Positions 9,161-19,923 of a stretch of 62,035 nucleotides of DNA are shown in pieces. This stretch comes from Okeania hirsuta (GTDB lineage Bacteria > Cyanobacteriota > Cyanobacteriia > Cyanobacteriales > Microcoleaceae): the NCBI RefSeq assembly GCF_003838195.1, contig NZ_RCBY01000019.1, forward strand, positions 1-62,035, read 5' to 3'. Below the pieces are notes generated by a model. That model did no database searches. It was not told the origin of the DNA and was given only the letters and a program-made list of their open reading frames with translations. Within the stretch, counting starts at the first letter, position 1, and each line of letters opens with the position of its first letter. Made by a program: the position numbers and the translations under genes.

Positions 9161-9373
9161 AAGCTATTAACTGTTTTCCCCCAAAATTAATTCCTGAATC
9201 ACCTTTCAAAGTTAAATTTTATATATTGATAAAACCTCTACTATAAATAGACAAAAAGATAGTAATTTAGAATTATATAATAATTTTATTTTTCCTTGAT
9301 AATGGAAAGTGCAAAAATTATCATAACTTCAATCAAATAACTATATTTCAGATACTTTTATAGATTTCATCAA

Positions 9374-10651
9374 ATGTTTTACATTGTTAAATGGCAACGT
9401 TTTAGACTATTTGCTATCTTCGGACTAATTTTAACATTTTTGATTAGTTGCACCACTCTCTCTCCTAACTTAAATACTCAAGAAATTAAGTTTTGGACGA
9501 TACAGCTTCAACCTCAATTTACGAATTATTTTAATCAATTGATTACTGATTTTGAAGCAGATAATCCAGGTTTATCGGTGCGATGGGTTGATGTGTCTTG
9601 GTCAGAGATGGAAAGCAAAATTGAGAGTGCTATTTTGACAGAAACTCTTCCAGATGTTGTTAATCTTAATTCAAGTTTTGCACATTTATTGACTGAACCT
9701 AATACTTGGTTAAATTTGGATACTATTTTATCAGATTCGGTTAAGAATGAATATTTATCTAATCTTTGGCAAGCTAGTCAGATTAATGGTAAAAGTTTTG
9801 GTATCCCCTGGTATGCCACAACAAATATAACTATTTATAATTCTCAGCTATTTCAACAAGCAGGACTAGAGCAACCTCCCAAAAATTATTCAGAGTTAGC
9901 AGAGGTGGCTAAACAGATTAAAGAAAAAACTGATAAGTACGCATTTTTTATTTCTTTTCTACCAGAAGAATTTTCAGAGGTATTAGAGTCTTTTGGCAAG
10001 ATGGGAGTGACACTGATAGATGTTGATGGAAAGGCTGCTTTTAATACTCCAACTGGTCAGACAGTATTCAAGTATTGGGTTGATTTATATCAAGATGGGC
10101 TATTACCAAAGGAAGTATTGACAAAAGGGATTCAAGCTGGTATTGATTTATATCAAGCTGGAGAAATAGCTATGTTGTTTTCTGGTTCAGAAGCGATCGA
10201 GGCAATATCTGAAAATACACCGGATATTGGACAAGCATCAGAACCTGTATCTCAAATTACGGGTGAAACTGGTAAAAAGAGTATGATGTTAATGAATTTA
10301 GCTATTTCTAGTAATACTAAACTACCAGACCAAGCGCTGAAATTTGCTTTGTTTATCACTAATAATCAAAATCAAACTGCTTTTACTCAAGAAACTAATG
10401 TTCTACCTTCTATAACTCAGACTTTAGAGAATAATTATTTTCAAAATCTTCCTTCTAATGCTTCTACTCAAGATAAAGCTCGAATTATTAGTGCTAATCA
10501 AATGCTGAAAGCAGAAGTTTTACTTCCACAAGTTAAAAATTTGAATGAGTTGAAACAGATTATTTCTCAAAATTTACAGGCGGCTATGTTGGCAGAGAAA
10601 ACTGTTGATCAGGCCATAGCTGATGCGGCGTCTGAGTGGGATAATTTATAG
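9374..10651 (+). CDS. Extracellular solute-binding lipoprotein (sugar ABC-transporter type)
   Basis: 425 residues. An N-terminal signal peptide ends in the lipobox LISC (cysteine about residue 27), so the protein is probably anchored in the inner-membrane outer leaflet. The mature part follows family 1 solute-binding proteins: IKFWTIQLQPQFTNYFNQL, FEADNPGLSVRWVDVSW, LPDVVNLNSS and IPWYATTNITIYN. Family members deliver mono- and oligosaccharides or glycerol phosphates to ABC permeases. No permease or ATPase gene is adjacent, so the partner must be encoded elsewhere and the ligand cannot be named. Confidence 0.85.
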   Translation: MFYIVKWQRFRLFAIFGLILTFLISCTTLSPNLNTQEIKFWTIQLQPQFTNYFNQLITDFEADNPGLSVRWVDVSWSEMESKIESAILTETLPDVVNLNSSFAHLLTEPNTWLNLDTILSDSVKNEYLSNLWQASQINGKSFGIPWYATTNITIYNSQLFQQAGLEQPPKNYSELAEVAKQIKEKTDKYAFFISFLPEEFSEVLESFGKMGVTLIDVDGKAAFNTPTGQTVFKYWVDLYQDGLLPKEVLTKGIQAGIDLYQAGEIAMLFSGSEAIEAISENTPDIGQASEPVSQITGETGKKSMMLMNLAISSNTKLPDQALKFALFITNNQNQTAFTQETNVLPSITQTLENNYFQNLPSNASTQDKARIISANQMLKAEVLLPQVKNLNELKQIISQNLQAAMLAEKTVDQAIADAASEWDNL

Positions 10652-10688
10652 TTTTTCAGGTTTAAAATTGGGAATTCTTAAAGTAGTA

Positions 10689-10790
10689 ATATTATGTCCG
10701 GTTAAACATTTATAAATAATTAGGGAGGAGTCAGGAGACAGGAGTCAGGAGACAGGAAAAAAGGGCATTGGTAATTAGCAAGATGATTTT
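10689..10790 (+). repeat. Partial element of family beta (ATATCATGTCCG ends)
   Basis: TAATATTATGTCCGGTTAAACATTTATAAATAATT followed by GGAGTCAGGAGACAGG heptads matches the left half of the elements at 16209, 34825, 36630 and 49314. No matching right end is visible. Confidence 0.55.
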
Positions 10791-10832
10791 CTACTAGGGG
10801 TAATACCCATCACTGACTCTGGTAAAATATTT

Positions 10833-11094
<262 letters not shown>

Positions 11095-11170
11095 ATTTAA
11101 AGGTATCAGAAACAGATTACTCTTAAAGTTTCATCTCTTGATTTACCAACGCCCTTTTGTGAGACTACCG

Positions 11171-13165
11171 TTAGAACCAGCCATATTCCTTGAGAAAATC
11201 ACGTACAGTGTCTGGGTCATCTTGAGTTAATAGACGATGTTTAACGGGGTAAACCCGATAATCTGCTCCTGACCTTTTTTTTCTCAAGACAGAAATTGTT
11301 TTTTTAACAGCATCAGAACCAATCTCAAGACCGGACTGATCGATAATCAACTCTAAAGGACTATTGGGATCTAGTAACATTTCTGCTTTCTCTTTCGACA
11401 GGTCTAAAACCCCAAAAACCTTAACTTTGTTATTCAAACCAGATTCTGTCACTGCTGTAAGTGCAGTCTCCGTTGCTAGATTTGACCCTCCCCAAAGTAT
11501 CTGAACATTAGGATTATTTTTAAGTAGTTTTTTAACCTTTATAATATCCCTGGTAGAAGTAACGCTAACGGAGTCAACAATTTCAAACGAGACATTCGAT
11601 TCATTTATCGCTTTTGATACCCCTTGAAGATAGGGGTAGTAGCGATCGTAGACAGCACCATCAACCAAGGCAATTTGAACCGATTGTCTTGAGGAGGAAT
11701 TGGGCAGTAAATTCTTTTGAGTCCATTGTGCTATGTATTGGCCTGAATCATAGCCCATTTGGAAACTATTTGTATTAAAGCAAGCAATGGCTAAATCTTC
11801 TGCTTTGATAAAATCGAAGCAGAAATCTACAGTGATAATAGCCACTCCAGCATCGCTAGCCTTTTTCAGCGCAGGAAGTGAGTCAACGGGATCTTCAGGT
11901 GTTAAGATAATCCCATCCATACCATCATCGATCAACTGCTTAATTATTTTGGCTTCGTTCTCCACACCACTGGAATGAGAAATCCCCCAAATTTCCACAC
12001 GACGGTTAGCAGCACGACGCATCCCCAATTCATAGGCATCGGAAAGACTTTGACCAGTTTCTGGTTTGAGCAAAGCTATCCGTAAACGAGGTAATCGTTC
12101 TTGTTCGATCTGCTGTTCCCAATTAGGCATCTTAGTAGTTTCCTGCCAATTTTTAGACCGTTTAATTTGAAATGTTGACCACATTTTTGCTCCCCACAGA
12201 TCGGCCCCTTTTAATTCGGTTTCTCGCAGATTAGTGGGCTTTAATTGCGCTCCTGTGGCTTTAGTCGTGCTACTTAAATCGGCAAAACGCAAGGTGGCAT
12301 TCTCTAGATTAGCTTTATAAAAATCAGCCCCCCTTAAATCTGCTCGATTAAAATTCGCTGATTGTAATTTGGCTCGATGGAAAATAGCATTACGGGAATT
12401 AGCCCATAAGGCTCTAATCTTGACTAGACTAGCTTCAGAGAAATTGGCTGCTTGAAGGTTAGCTCCATACAAATTACTATTATCTAAATTACTATCTTGG
12501 AGTATGGCTTTCTTTAAGTTGGCTTGTGCTAAATTCGCACCCTGTAATTGGGCACCCGTTAGATCCGCACCTTTTAAATTAGCCTTGGCCAAATTTGCAC
12601 CCTGGAGATTACTCCCTCGTAAATTAATTCCGACAAGACTTGCACCTGAGAGATCAGCTTCTTCTAAATTTGAATGGGAGAGATCCATTGAATATTTATT
12701 AACCTTCAGTGAACCCTGACTGAAAGATAAAGATTGGCAAGGATTAAGGGTAAGATTAGGCATTTTTGCTTTAGGTGCTTTTAGTCCTGGATTACCTTGG
12801 CAACTTTTATTATTTAAAACTTTCAGGGCAGCAATCCGTGCGTCACTATATTCATGGCCAGATTCTTCACGCAGAACATTTCGAGCTTCTTGTATCTTCT
12901 GTTCGTTTCGAGCAGGTATGGTAATCACATAAGATACCACGGCCAACAACAGTGCGCCCTCACTTAACATAACTGTTAACTTAAAGAAAGATAAATCTTG
13001 CAGCCATTCAACAAAATCATAAATTTTGGCGTCTACAATAGAAATGGGGTTCAATAATTTAGGTTCTTTTAATCTAGTCTTTTCAGGACTGCTTTTAGAT
13101 TTTTCAGAATTGAGAGACTCAGGATTACTCATTTCTTCTAGTAAATTTTTTTCTCTTTTATCCAT
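11171..13165 (-). CDS. Membrane-anchored pentapeptide-repeat / type I periplasmic-binding fusion protein
   Basis: 664 residues. A polar N-terminus precedes one membrane helix (about residues 62-82). Residues about 160-330 are pentapeptide repeats (runs of A(N/D)L-x-x such as NLRGSNLQGANLAKANLKGA). Residues about 355-664 resemble sugar-type periplasmic-binding proteins (LRIALLKPETG, DGIILTPEDP, AIITVDFCFDF, QILWGGSNLATETAL). The domain order implies a sensor or binding domain outside the cytoplasmic membrane. It lies 40 bases downstream of another binding-protein gene on the same strand, which suggests an operon. I know no named protein with this architecture; ligand and role are unknown. Confidence 0.8.
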   Translation of the reverse strand: MDKREKNLLEEMSNPESLNSEKSKSSPEKTRLKEPKLLNPISIVDAKIYDFVEWLQDLSFFKLTVMLSEGALLLAVVSYVITIPARNEQKIQEARNVLREESGHEYSDARIAALKVLNNKSCQGNPGLKAPKAKMPNLTLNPCQSLSFSQGSLKVNKYSMDLSHSNLEEADLSGASLVGINLRGSNLQGANLAKANLKGADLTGAQLQGANLAQANLKKAILQDSNLDNSNLYGANLQAANFSEASLVKIRALWANSRNAIFHRAKLQSANFNRADLRGADFYKANLENATLRFADLSSTTKATGAQLKPTNLRETELKGADLWGAKMWSTFQIKRSKNWQETTKMPNWEQQIEQERLPRLRIALLKPETGQSLSDAYELGMRRAANRRVEIWGISHSSGVENEAKIIKQLIDDGMDGIILTPEDPVDSLPALKKASDAGVAIITVDFCFDFIKAEDLAIACFNTNSFQMGYDSGQYIAQWTQKNLLPNSSSRQSVQIALVDGAVYDRYYPYLQGVSKAINESNVSFEIVDSVSVTSTRDIIKVKKLLKNNPNVQILWGGSNLATETALTAVTESGLNNKVKVFGVLDLSKEKAEMLLDPNSPLELIIDQSGLEIGSDAVKKTISVLRKKRSGADYRVYPVKHRLLTQDDPDTVRDFLKEYGWF

Positions 13166-13205
13166 TAGTTATTTTTCCGATAAAAAAACCAATAATAATC
13201 AATAA

Positions 13206-14465
13206 TTATTGAAATATATCCCTTAATTTATCTTGCTTTAAATGTTTAAATCCTTGAGGGGTAAGAACAGTTATTGAAACAAGCTCAGAGGACTGAGTTC
13301 TGCCTTGAGTTAAATCAATTGCAATACCACCTAGATCGAATTTGGAAATAGCAACCTGTTTTAAAAAGCTTTCACGATTAATTTTTCCTGGTATTGCTCT
13401 GAGAATTTTTAAAGTCATTTTTCCTACAATATATCCTTCTAAAGATACACGATCAAACTCGTTTTTTAGCTTGGATTTTGCTTCTTGAACAATAGGTAGA
13501 TTGGAGTCTAATGAGGGAACAACTTCTGTGATAATCACTTTCTCTTTGACACCGTATTCTTCTAAGTCAAACTGTAATTCCTCTGCATGAGCAAATGACA
13601 GGGACGAAATGACCCAATCCTCTCTTTTCTCTTGAGCTAACTTAATAAATCGTGCGATATTAGTAGAAGTTCCTGCTGTGACGACTAATCTACAGTTTAT
13701 TCCTGTGCTTTTTTCCCACTTTTTTAATGAATTATAACCTTCTTTTACATAGGGAGTATTACGGGGATAAAATCCTACGGGGCTAAGGAAAGGATTGTCT
13801 TTATTTCCCTTTTCTTTATACTCTAAAACTTGGTCATAGGGACGTAAGATATTCTCTTCAACCTTTGCTTTTACTAAAGCGTGTCTGACTCCTTTTAATC
13901 CCGATATACCATAGCTGTCATCTTGAACATAAGCACAGATTTCAGAGGGTTTTACCCCAAATTTTAAAGCCATTTTAACTACAGTTTCTATTTCCTTTGC
14001 ATAAGTTGCACGATAATTAATAATTAGTTCAGATTGCGATCGCAAAAGTTCAGAACCAGTATAAAAACCAATGGCAGGAATATTATTTTCCTTTAAAATT
14101 GGCAATGTTTGTTTTGCGGTGGGTGTACCGACATTTCCAATCATCAAAAAAATGCCAGATTGAATTAACTGTTGTGTTTTTTGACGAGCAACTGAAGGCT
14201 CATAATAATCATTTTCAAAGATTAACTTAATTTTTTTTGCCTGTACTAATTGGTTATCAAGTGCAGCTTTTAAACCAGATTTCATCCTATTCCCTAAAAT
14301 CTCTTCTTGTCCTTCTAAAGCAAGGACAGAACCTAGTCTAATTATTTGGTGAGTAATTCCTTCTTTGGGATCTGATAATGTTTGGCAAGCAATAAGTCCT
14401 ACTAAGCTAAGACTAAAGCAAAAATGAAAAAAAAACTTAAAGGTCAAATAAATCTTAAAATTCAT
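13206..14465 (-). CDS. ABC-type branched-chain amino-acid-like substrate-binding lipoprotein
   Basis: 419 residues with a hydrophobic signal segment ending in the lipobox LIAC (cysteine about residue 27). The rest matches Peripla_BP_6/leucine-binding proteins: IRLGSVLALEGQEE, LKAALDNQ, NDYYEPSVARQKTQQLI and LMIGNVGTPTAKQTLPIL. Such domains bind amino acids, amides or urea for transport, or act as sensors. It is the first of two genes (the next is the pentapeptide/binding-protein fusion), and neither has a transport permease nearby, so a sensory role is as likely as transport. Confidence 0.82.
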   Translation of the reverse strand: MNFKIYLTFKFFFHFCFSLSLVGLIACQTLSDPKEGITHQIIRLGSVLALEGQEEILGNRMKSGLKAALDNQLVQAKKIKLIFENDYYEPSVARQKTQQLIQSGIFLMIGNVGTPTAKQTLPILKENNIPAIGFYTGSELLRSQSELIINYRATYAKEIETVVKMALKFGVKPSEICAYVQDDSYGISGLKGVRHALVKAKVEENILRPYDQVLEYKEKGNKDNPFLSPVGFYPRNTPYVKEGYNSLKKWEKSTGINCRLVVTAGTSTNIARFIKLAQEKREDWVISSLSFAHAEELQFDLEEYGVKEKVIITEVVPSLDSNLPIVQEAKSKLKNEFDRVSLEGYIVGKMTLKILRAIPGKINRESFLKQVAISKFDLGGIAIDLTQGRTQSSELVSITVLTPQGFKHLKQDKLRDIFQ

Positions 14466-14611
14466 AAGAAATTGTCAATTAAAACAATCTTAATTGAACA
14501 GTTGATGTCACTTTTTCTGAATATTAATGTCGTATTAAATCGAAGCATAGTCTACACAACTTCACTCTTCTGAGACGATTGGTACTTGATGTTCTCCATC
14601 AAGAGAAAATA

Positions 14612-14709
14612 TAGCAATGTGCGCTCAGGTATTTACAATGTCCAGCTCAAAGTGCAGTCTAGAACAGGTCTACAAAAATAATGTGTAAATATGCCAGCGC
14701 ACATTGCTA
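14612..14709. mobile_element. 98-bp inverted-repeat element (family zeta), TA-flanked
   Basis: TAGCAATGTGCGCTCAGGTA at the left end and TATGCCAGCGCACATTGCTA at the right end form inverted repeats of nearly 30 bases with a short mismatch. TA flanks it at 14610-14611 and 14710-14711. I saw no second copy in the window. The rest of 14466-15056 holds only AT-rich DNA and the upstream region of the PatA-like pseudogene. Confidence 0.75.
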
Positions 14710-15056
14710 TATTTAAACGCAGTCTTCGTCAAAAAATGAAGCAAGCTGCTATAAACAACAATTACATGATGACTATTATCAATACTTTATGTCAACCCTC
14801 TTTTAGATGAGCTTACCCTGGTTCTGCACAGGGGAAAAGATTAGCAACGGCTCAAGTTTCTCTTCTGAAGAAAACCATCATCAAAAACGATTATCTTCTG
14901 GTCAACAATTAATTTTTTCCTAAATTTCCTTAGTACCATAGCGATAATCTGAATAAAATTTTAATTAAGATTCAGTGAAATGACGGATGTTAATGTTTTT
15001 AGAAGTATTATTTTAAGCATATCGCCAATCAGGACTGCATTGATGGAGCATTAAAA

Positions 15057-16419
<1,363 letters not shown>

Positions 16420-16440
<21 letters not shown>

Positions 16441-17682
16441 AAAATATCCTAATAAATACAGAGAACCACATAAAACAATCAGATTTTCACTGTCAACCAC
16501 AGCCTCTTCCATCGCGGTTCTTAAATTGGGGTAAGCTTGACAGAATGCTAATTCTGTGCAAATATTCTTAGCTATAGTAGTAAGCTGACCCGTATCAGCC
16601 GAACTATGGTCTGGAACAGGAACTAGGTATAAACGATCGCCCGGTCTAATCAAAGCGCGAAAAATTTCTGAATGTTCTTTAGTTGAGAGCATACCCATAA
16701 CCCAACTGATAGATTGGTAATTAAGTGTCCTGACATATCTCCCCAATACTTGGGCAGCAGCAGTATTATGAGCACCATCAATCAATAATTTACGGTCTTG
16801 CCATTTTGTCCATTGCAAACGCCCAGGCCATTTAGTATTAGCTATTCCTTCTTTAATTGCTGCTGGAAAAATCTGCCAACCCTGTTTTTCCAGGATATGA
16901 ATTGTCGCAATAGCGATCGCTGAATTTATTAACTGTACATCTCCAAGTAATGGGAGTGGGTATTCAATACCTTGATAATTAGCCATTGGCAGAGAATCAT
17001 TTTCTCTACTCCCCTCTAATAATTCAGCAGGTTTCACCCAAACTACGGGACACTCCAAATCATTAACCCGTTTTTGTACTACTTTTTCCGCTTCTGGTGG
17101 TAGTTGCCCAATTACTGCAGGACATCCTGGTTTCAGAATACCCGCTTTTTCACCAGCAATATCAGCTAAAGTTGGACCCAACCTTTGCCAATGTTCCCAA
17201 CTAATTGAAGTAATCACAGTTACCATTGGTTGCTGACAAACATTTGTGGCATCTAGTCTTCCTCCCAAACCTACTTCTACAACTGCTACATCTACTTCTT
17301 GTTGAGCAAAATATAACCAAGCTGCTGCAGTAATAACTTCAAACAGAGTGGGTGAAGCTTGTTCTGGATTAATAGCTGCTTCTACTTCTTCCAATAACTC
17401 TTCTAGTTTAGTCGGAGAAATTTGTTGTTCGTTAAGGCAAATACGTTCTGTCCAGTCTACTAAATGGGGTGAAGTGTAACGTCCAACTTTATATCCCGCT
17501 GCTGTGAGGATCGAAGATAAGTAAGCACAGACAGAACCTTTACCATTTGTCCCCGCAACGTGAATAATGGGTACTTGTTGATGAGGGTTTCCTAGGTTAT
17601 CTAAGAGTTGGTAGATGCGTTCCAGACCAAGCTCAACGCCAAAGTGTTCAAAGCGTTTCAGGAAAGAGTCTATTGAGTTCAC
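16420..17682 (-). CDS. folC: Bifunctional folylpolyglutamate synthase / dihydrofolate synthase
   Basis: 420 residues from a GTG start at 17682. It adds glutamate to dihydropteroate and to folates using ATP. Mur-ligase-type motifs are clear: P-loop IHVAGTNGKGSVCAYL (about residues 39-54), TSPHLVDWTERI, EVGLGGRLDATN and LLIDGAHNTAAA. Length is normal. Its 3' end overlaps the ancestral end of the PatA-like pseudogene on the opposite strand by 21 bases. It lies 109 bases downstream of the graspetide ligase on the same strand, so some readthrough is possible, but a functional link is not implied. Confidence 0.95.
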
Positions 17683-17791
17683 AGTTTTTTATACCAAAAA
17701 GCGATCGCGTTCCTCATATAATGTAGATGTAATCTGATAATATTACAGTAAATTTCTAACTATGTCCATTTTTTTCTTCTGTAGTTTGCCC

Positions 17792-18685
17792 CTATCCTAT
17801 CAAGGTCTCAATCATCGCCTCACATAGAGACCCCTTGACCACTTGATCGAACCTAACAAACATAGGTGAACTATTCAGTTCTAAAAATACAAGTTTCTTC
17901 GTTTTTGGATCTGTTTTGAAGTCAGCGGCTCCAAAATCCATCCTTAAATTTGCCATGAACTTTCGTAATAACTCCACTTCATCTGGCAGTGTTGCAAGAG
18001 GAATGATTTCCGCATCTGGCTGAACTCGATAATCTAGATGCTGACTACGAATTTCAAAAGCAAAGGCAAAATTTCCTACTATATATATCCGAATTTCTGG
18101 CGCAACTAATCGATTTTGGACAATAGCTGGCATAGCTGCACAACCATTCCGAAACTGGATAGAGGAATGCAATTGTTCTAGGGAATAACAAAAATCACCC
18201 CCTGCAACTGGCTTGGCAATTGCACTCCCAGCAGAATATTTGCCCAACTCCTCAGCTTCGTTTGTAATCAAAGTATCAGGAATGAGCAACCCTAACTTTT
18301 GGGCTAAAATCAGCATTGCTGGTTTATTGCCAACTGCAGGTAAATGGTTACGATTGAACAACCGGATTTGGGGTTGTGAGAGTAACCAACCATAGAGGGT
18401 TTGATACCAACCCGACGCCCGTTGTGATGCTCCAGATTTGGGAGCGCTCAAATTACCAAAAACGTCATACCGAATAAACGCTCCAGTTGCCGATACAACT
18501 CGGTCTTTTATTGTAGGTTGTCCCTGAGTAAGATGCCATGAAAACTCTGGACTTTCTTCTTGCCCATGAAGTACCTCGCAAATAGGAACCTGTTGACTTT
18601 GAGCAATTTCAATCAGTCGAGTAAGATTCGGGTCTAACTGCCCACCTGCAATTAGCAAACATTTACCATCTGCTGATTTAATCAT
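17792..18685 (-). CDS. Graspetide-type ATP-grasp ligase (macrocyclase), PsnB/MvdD-like
   Basis: 297 residues from ATG 18685; a TTG nine bases upstream is a weaker choice. The precursor stop and this start overlap as TAATG, a classic coupling arrangement. The ATP-grasp fold is visible: NRNHLPAVGNKPAMLILAQ (mid-protein), GLLIPDTLITNEAEEL, AIAKPVAGGDF and the C-terminal metal/ATP site DFGAADF...LVFLELNSSP. Family knowledge: such enzymes join Glu/Asp side chains to Thr/Ser (or Lys) side chains of a ribosomal precursor with ATP, producing omega-ester macrocycles. The neighbouring precursor with repeated TTxxxxEE cores fixes the likely substrate. No transporter or protease gene is adjacent. Confidence 0.85.
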   Translation of the reverse strand: MIKSADGKCLLIAGGQLDPNLTRLIEIAQSQQVPICEVLHGQEESPEFSWHLTQGQPTIKDRVVSATGAFIRYDVFGNLSAPKSGASQRASGWYQTLYGWLLSQPQIRLFNRNHLPAVGNKPAMLILAQKLGLLIPDTLITNEAEELGKYSAGSAIAKPVAGGDFCYSLEQLHSSIQFRNGCAAMPAIVQNRLVAPEIRIYIVGNFAFAFEIRSQHLDYRVQPDAEIIPLATLPDEVELLRKFMANLRMDFGAADFKTDPKTKKLVFLELNSSPMFVRFDQVVKGSLCEAMIETLIG

Positions 18686-19542
18686 TAGTACCAACCAAAT
18701 GGACCACCCTCTTCACCGACTGCCAGTGTTGTTGGTGGACTTTCCTCTCCTACTGCTTGTGTTGTCGCTTGAGGATCTTCCTCTCCTACTGCTTGTGTCG
18801 TTGGTTGACCTTCTTCTCCTACTGCATATGTCGTTGGTTGAGGACTTTCCTCTCCTACTGCATATGTCGTCGGCTGACCTTCCTCTCCTACTGCATATGT
18901 CGTTGGTTGACTTTCTTCTCCTACTGCTTGTGTTGTCGGTGGAGGACTTTCTTCTCCTACTGCTTGTGTCGTTGGTGGAGGACTTTCCTCTCCTACTGCT
19001 TGTGTCGTTGGTTGAGGAGGTTGTTCCTCTCCGTATGCCAATGTTGTCGGTTGAGCTTGTGAAATGAGTTGAGGACCTTCCTCTCCGTATGCCAATGTAG
19101 TTGGTTGAGGACCTTCCTCCCCTACTGCTCGCGTACTTGGTTCTTCCTCTCCTAGTGCCAATGTCGTAAATTGAGGCTCTTCTTCTCCTACTGCCAATGT
19201 TGTAGGTTGAGAGCTTATCTGGCCAGGTGTGATAAACTCACCAGCATGAACAGTAATGGAATTAATGCGGGCCGAAACAATTACCGCATCTGCACCATTG
19301 GTCGGTGTAAAGTCCACAGTAGCCATAATTGGTGTTAAGCGTGGAAGACTAACATCTGATGGTTTATCAGCGTCAAAACTAAATTCTAGGACAGAATCAT
19401 CTGGATTAGGATCGGCTGAGTTATCTAACCGAGGATTTGTCCAGCCAGAAGTTGCAGTCAGTCCCTCTGCTTGAATACTGAGCTTCAGCGGAGACTCGGT
19501 AATCTTAGTTACAGAAACCCGCAGTACCTTGAAAACTTTCAT
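18685..19542 (-). CDS. Multi-core graspetide precursor peptide with 14 TTxxxxEE-type cores
   Basis: 285 residues. Residues 1-110 form a leader-like region (starting MKVFKVLRVSVTKITESPLK) that I do not recognise. Residues 114-278 hold 14 copies of an eight-residue core: TTLAVGEE (114, 271), TTLALGEE (126), STRAVGEE (136), TTLAYGEE (148, 166), TTQAVGEE (179, 191, 203, 248, 260) and TTYAVGEE (214, 225, 237), joined by short linkers of Pro, Gln, Ser, Gly, Glu or Asp. The tail is GGPFGWY. TTxxxxEE is the core consensus of plesiocin-type graspetides, where two Thr and two Glu side chains form two ester rings. It lacks the TxKYPSD signature of microviridins. The repetitive DNA makes the opposite strand appear open; those frames are shadows. 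Confidence 0.88.
   Translation of the reverse strand: MKVFKVLRVSVTKITESPLKLSIQAEGLTATSGWTNPRLDNSADPNPDDSVLEFSFDADKPSDVSLPRLTPIMATVDFTPTNGADAVIVSARINSITVHAGEFITPGQISSQPTTLAVGEEEPQFTTLALGEEEPSTRAVGEEGPQPTTLAYGEEGPQLISQAQPTTLAYGEEQPPQPTTQAVGEESPPPTTQAVGEESPPPTTQAVGEESQPTTYAVGEEGQPTTYAVGEESPQPTTYAVGEEGQPTTQAVGEEDPQATTQAVGEESPPTTLAVGEEGGPFGWY
18709..19203 (-). repeat. Intragenic core-repeat array of the graspetide precursor
   Basis: Fourteen tandem coding units of about 30-54 bases with a conserved block coding for (A/G)-V/Y/L-G-E-E and variable linkers. Unit spacing is 10-18 codons. Codon-level identity is highest among units 6-13, suggesting recent duplication by unequal exchange in the middle of the array. 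Confidence 0.85.
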
Positions 19543-19662
19543 GTTCGAGTATATCTTTAACTTAGGTAAATTTGAGGTTTAACTCAAGCTATACAATTTT
19601 AGCATAGTGTGGATAATGACTTCCTATTTTTTTTTGATCTTCTTAATATTTAATGCTGATAA

Positions 19663-19923
19663 CTAGGGCGTGACCGATCTAATCTAAAAGAATTGACATA
19701 TAAAGACAAGTGCCTTTTTGGGGCATTGAAAAAGTGCCTGGTATCACGTCTAAAACGCTCAAAAAGTTAGTATTTTAGGCAAGGTTGGGCATAAAAATAA
19801 TTCTTACAATTCTTACTCCTGCCTCCTCTAAATTCCCCTAACTCCTGTCTCCTGCCTCCTGCCTCCTGCCTCCTGCCTCCTGCCTCCTGCCTCCTGCCTC
19901 CTGCCTCCTACCCCAAACCCTAA
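19663..19923 (+). mobile_element. Inverted-repeat element, family alpha, copy 2
   Basis: It begins TAGGGCGTGACCGATCTAAT, aligned with AGGGTTTACTGATTAAATC of copy 50956. It shares AACGCTCAAAAAGTTAGTAT and AATTCTTACTCCTGCC, followed by a long run of TCCTGCC heptads, and ends AAACCCTAAC. The right end lacks the TTTTTCAGC part. It lies between the graspetide precursor start and the rsmI stop, about 120 bases upstream of the precursor ATG. Confidence 0.65.

Larger units (their letters stand above)
7902..9373. other. 1.47-kb gene-poor intergenic region between pilM and a divergent gene
   Basis: Very AT-rich. Short open frames here (for example 7950-8153 and 8982-9170) have no family resemblance, and some lie in repeats. 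I see a two-copy direct repeat (GTTATCAGTAATCGGTAAAAGTG at 8341 and a similar GTTATCAGCGATTGGTAAAAGTG at 8438), one ATACCAA-ended repeat (8662-8842) and one family delta element (9058-9160). Promoters of pilM and of the lipoprotein gene at 9374 should be here, but I cannot place them. Confidence 0.6.

Noticed and set aside
18699-19067. Open frames on the strand opposite the graspetide precursor (Leu/Val-rich)
   Set aside because: They are the mirror of the repetitive core codons; their low-complexity translation and lack of start signals make them shadows.
17792-19542. Microviridin cluster
   Set aside because: Precursor lacks TxKYPSD, there is only one ATP-grasp gene and the cores are TTxxxxEE, so the plesiocin type is preferred.
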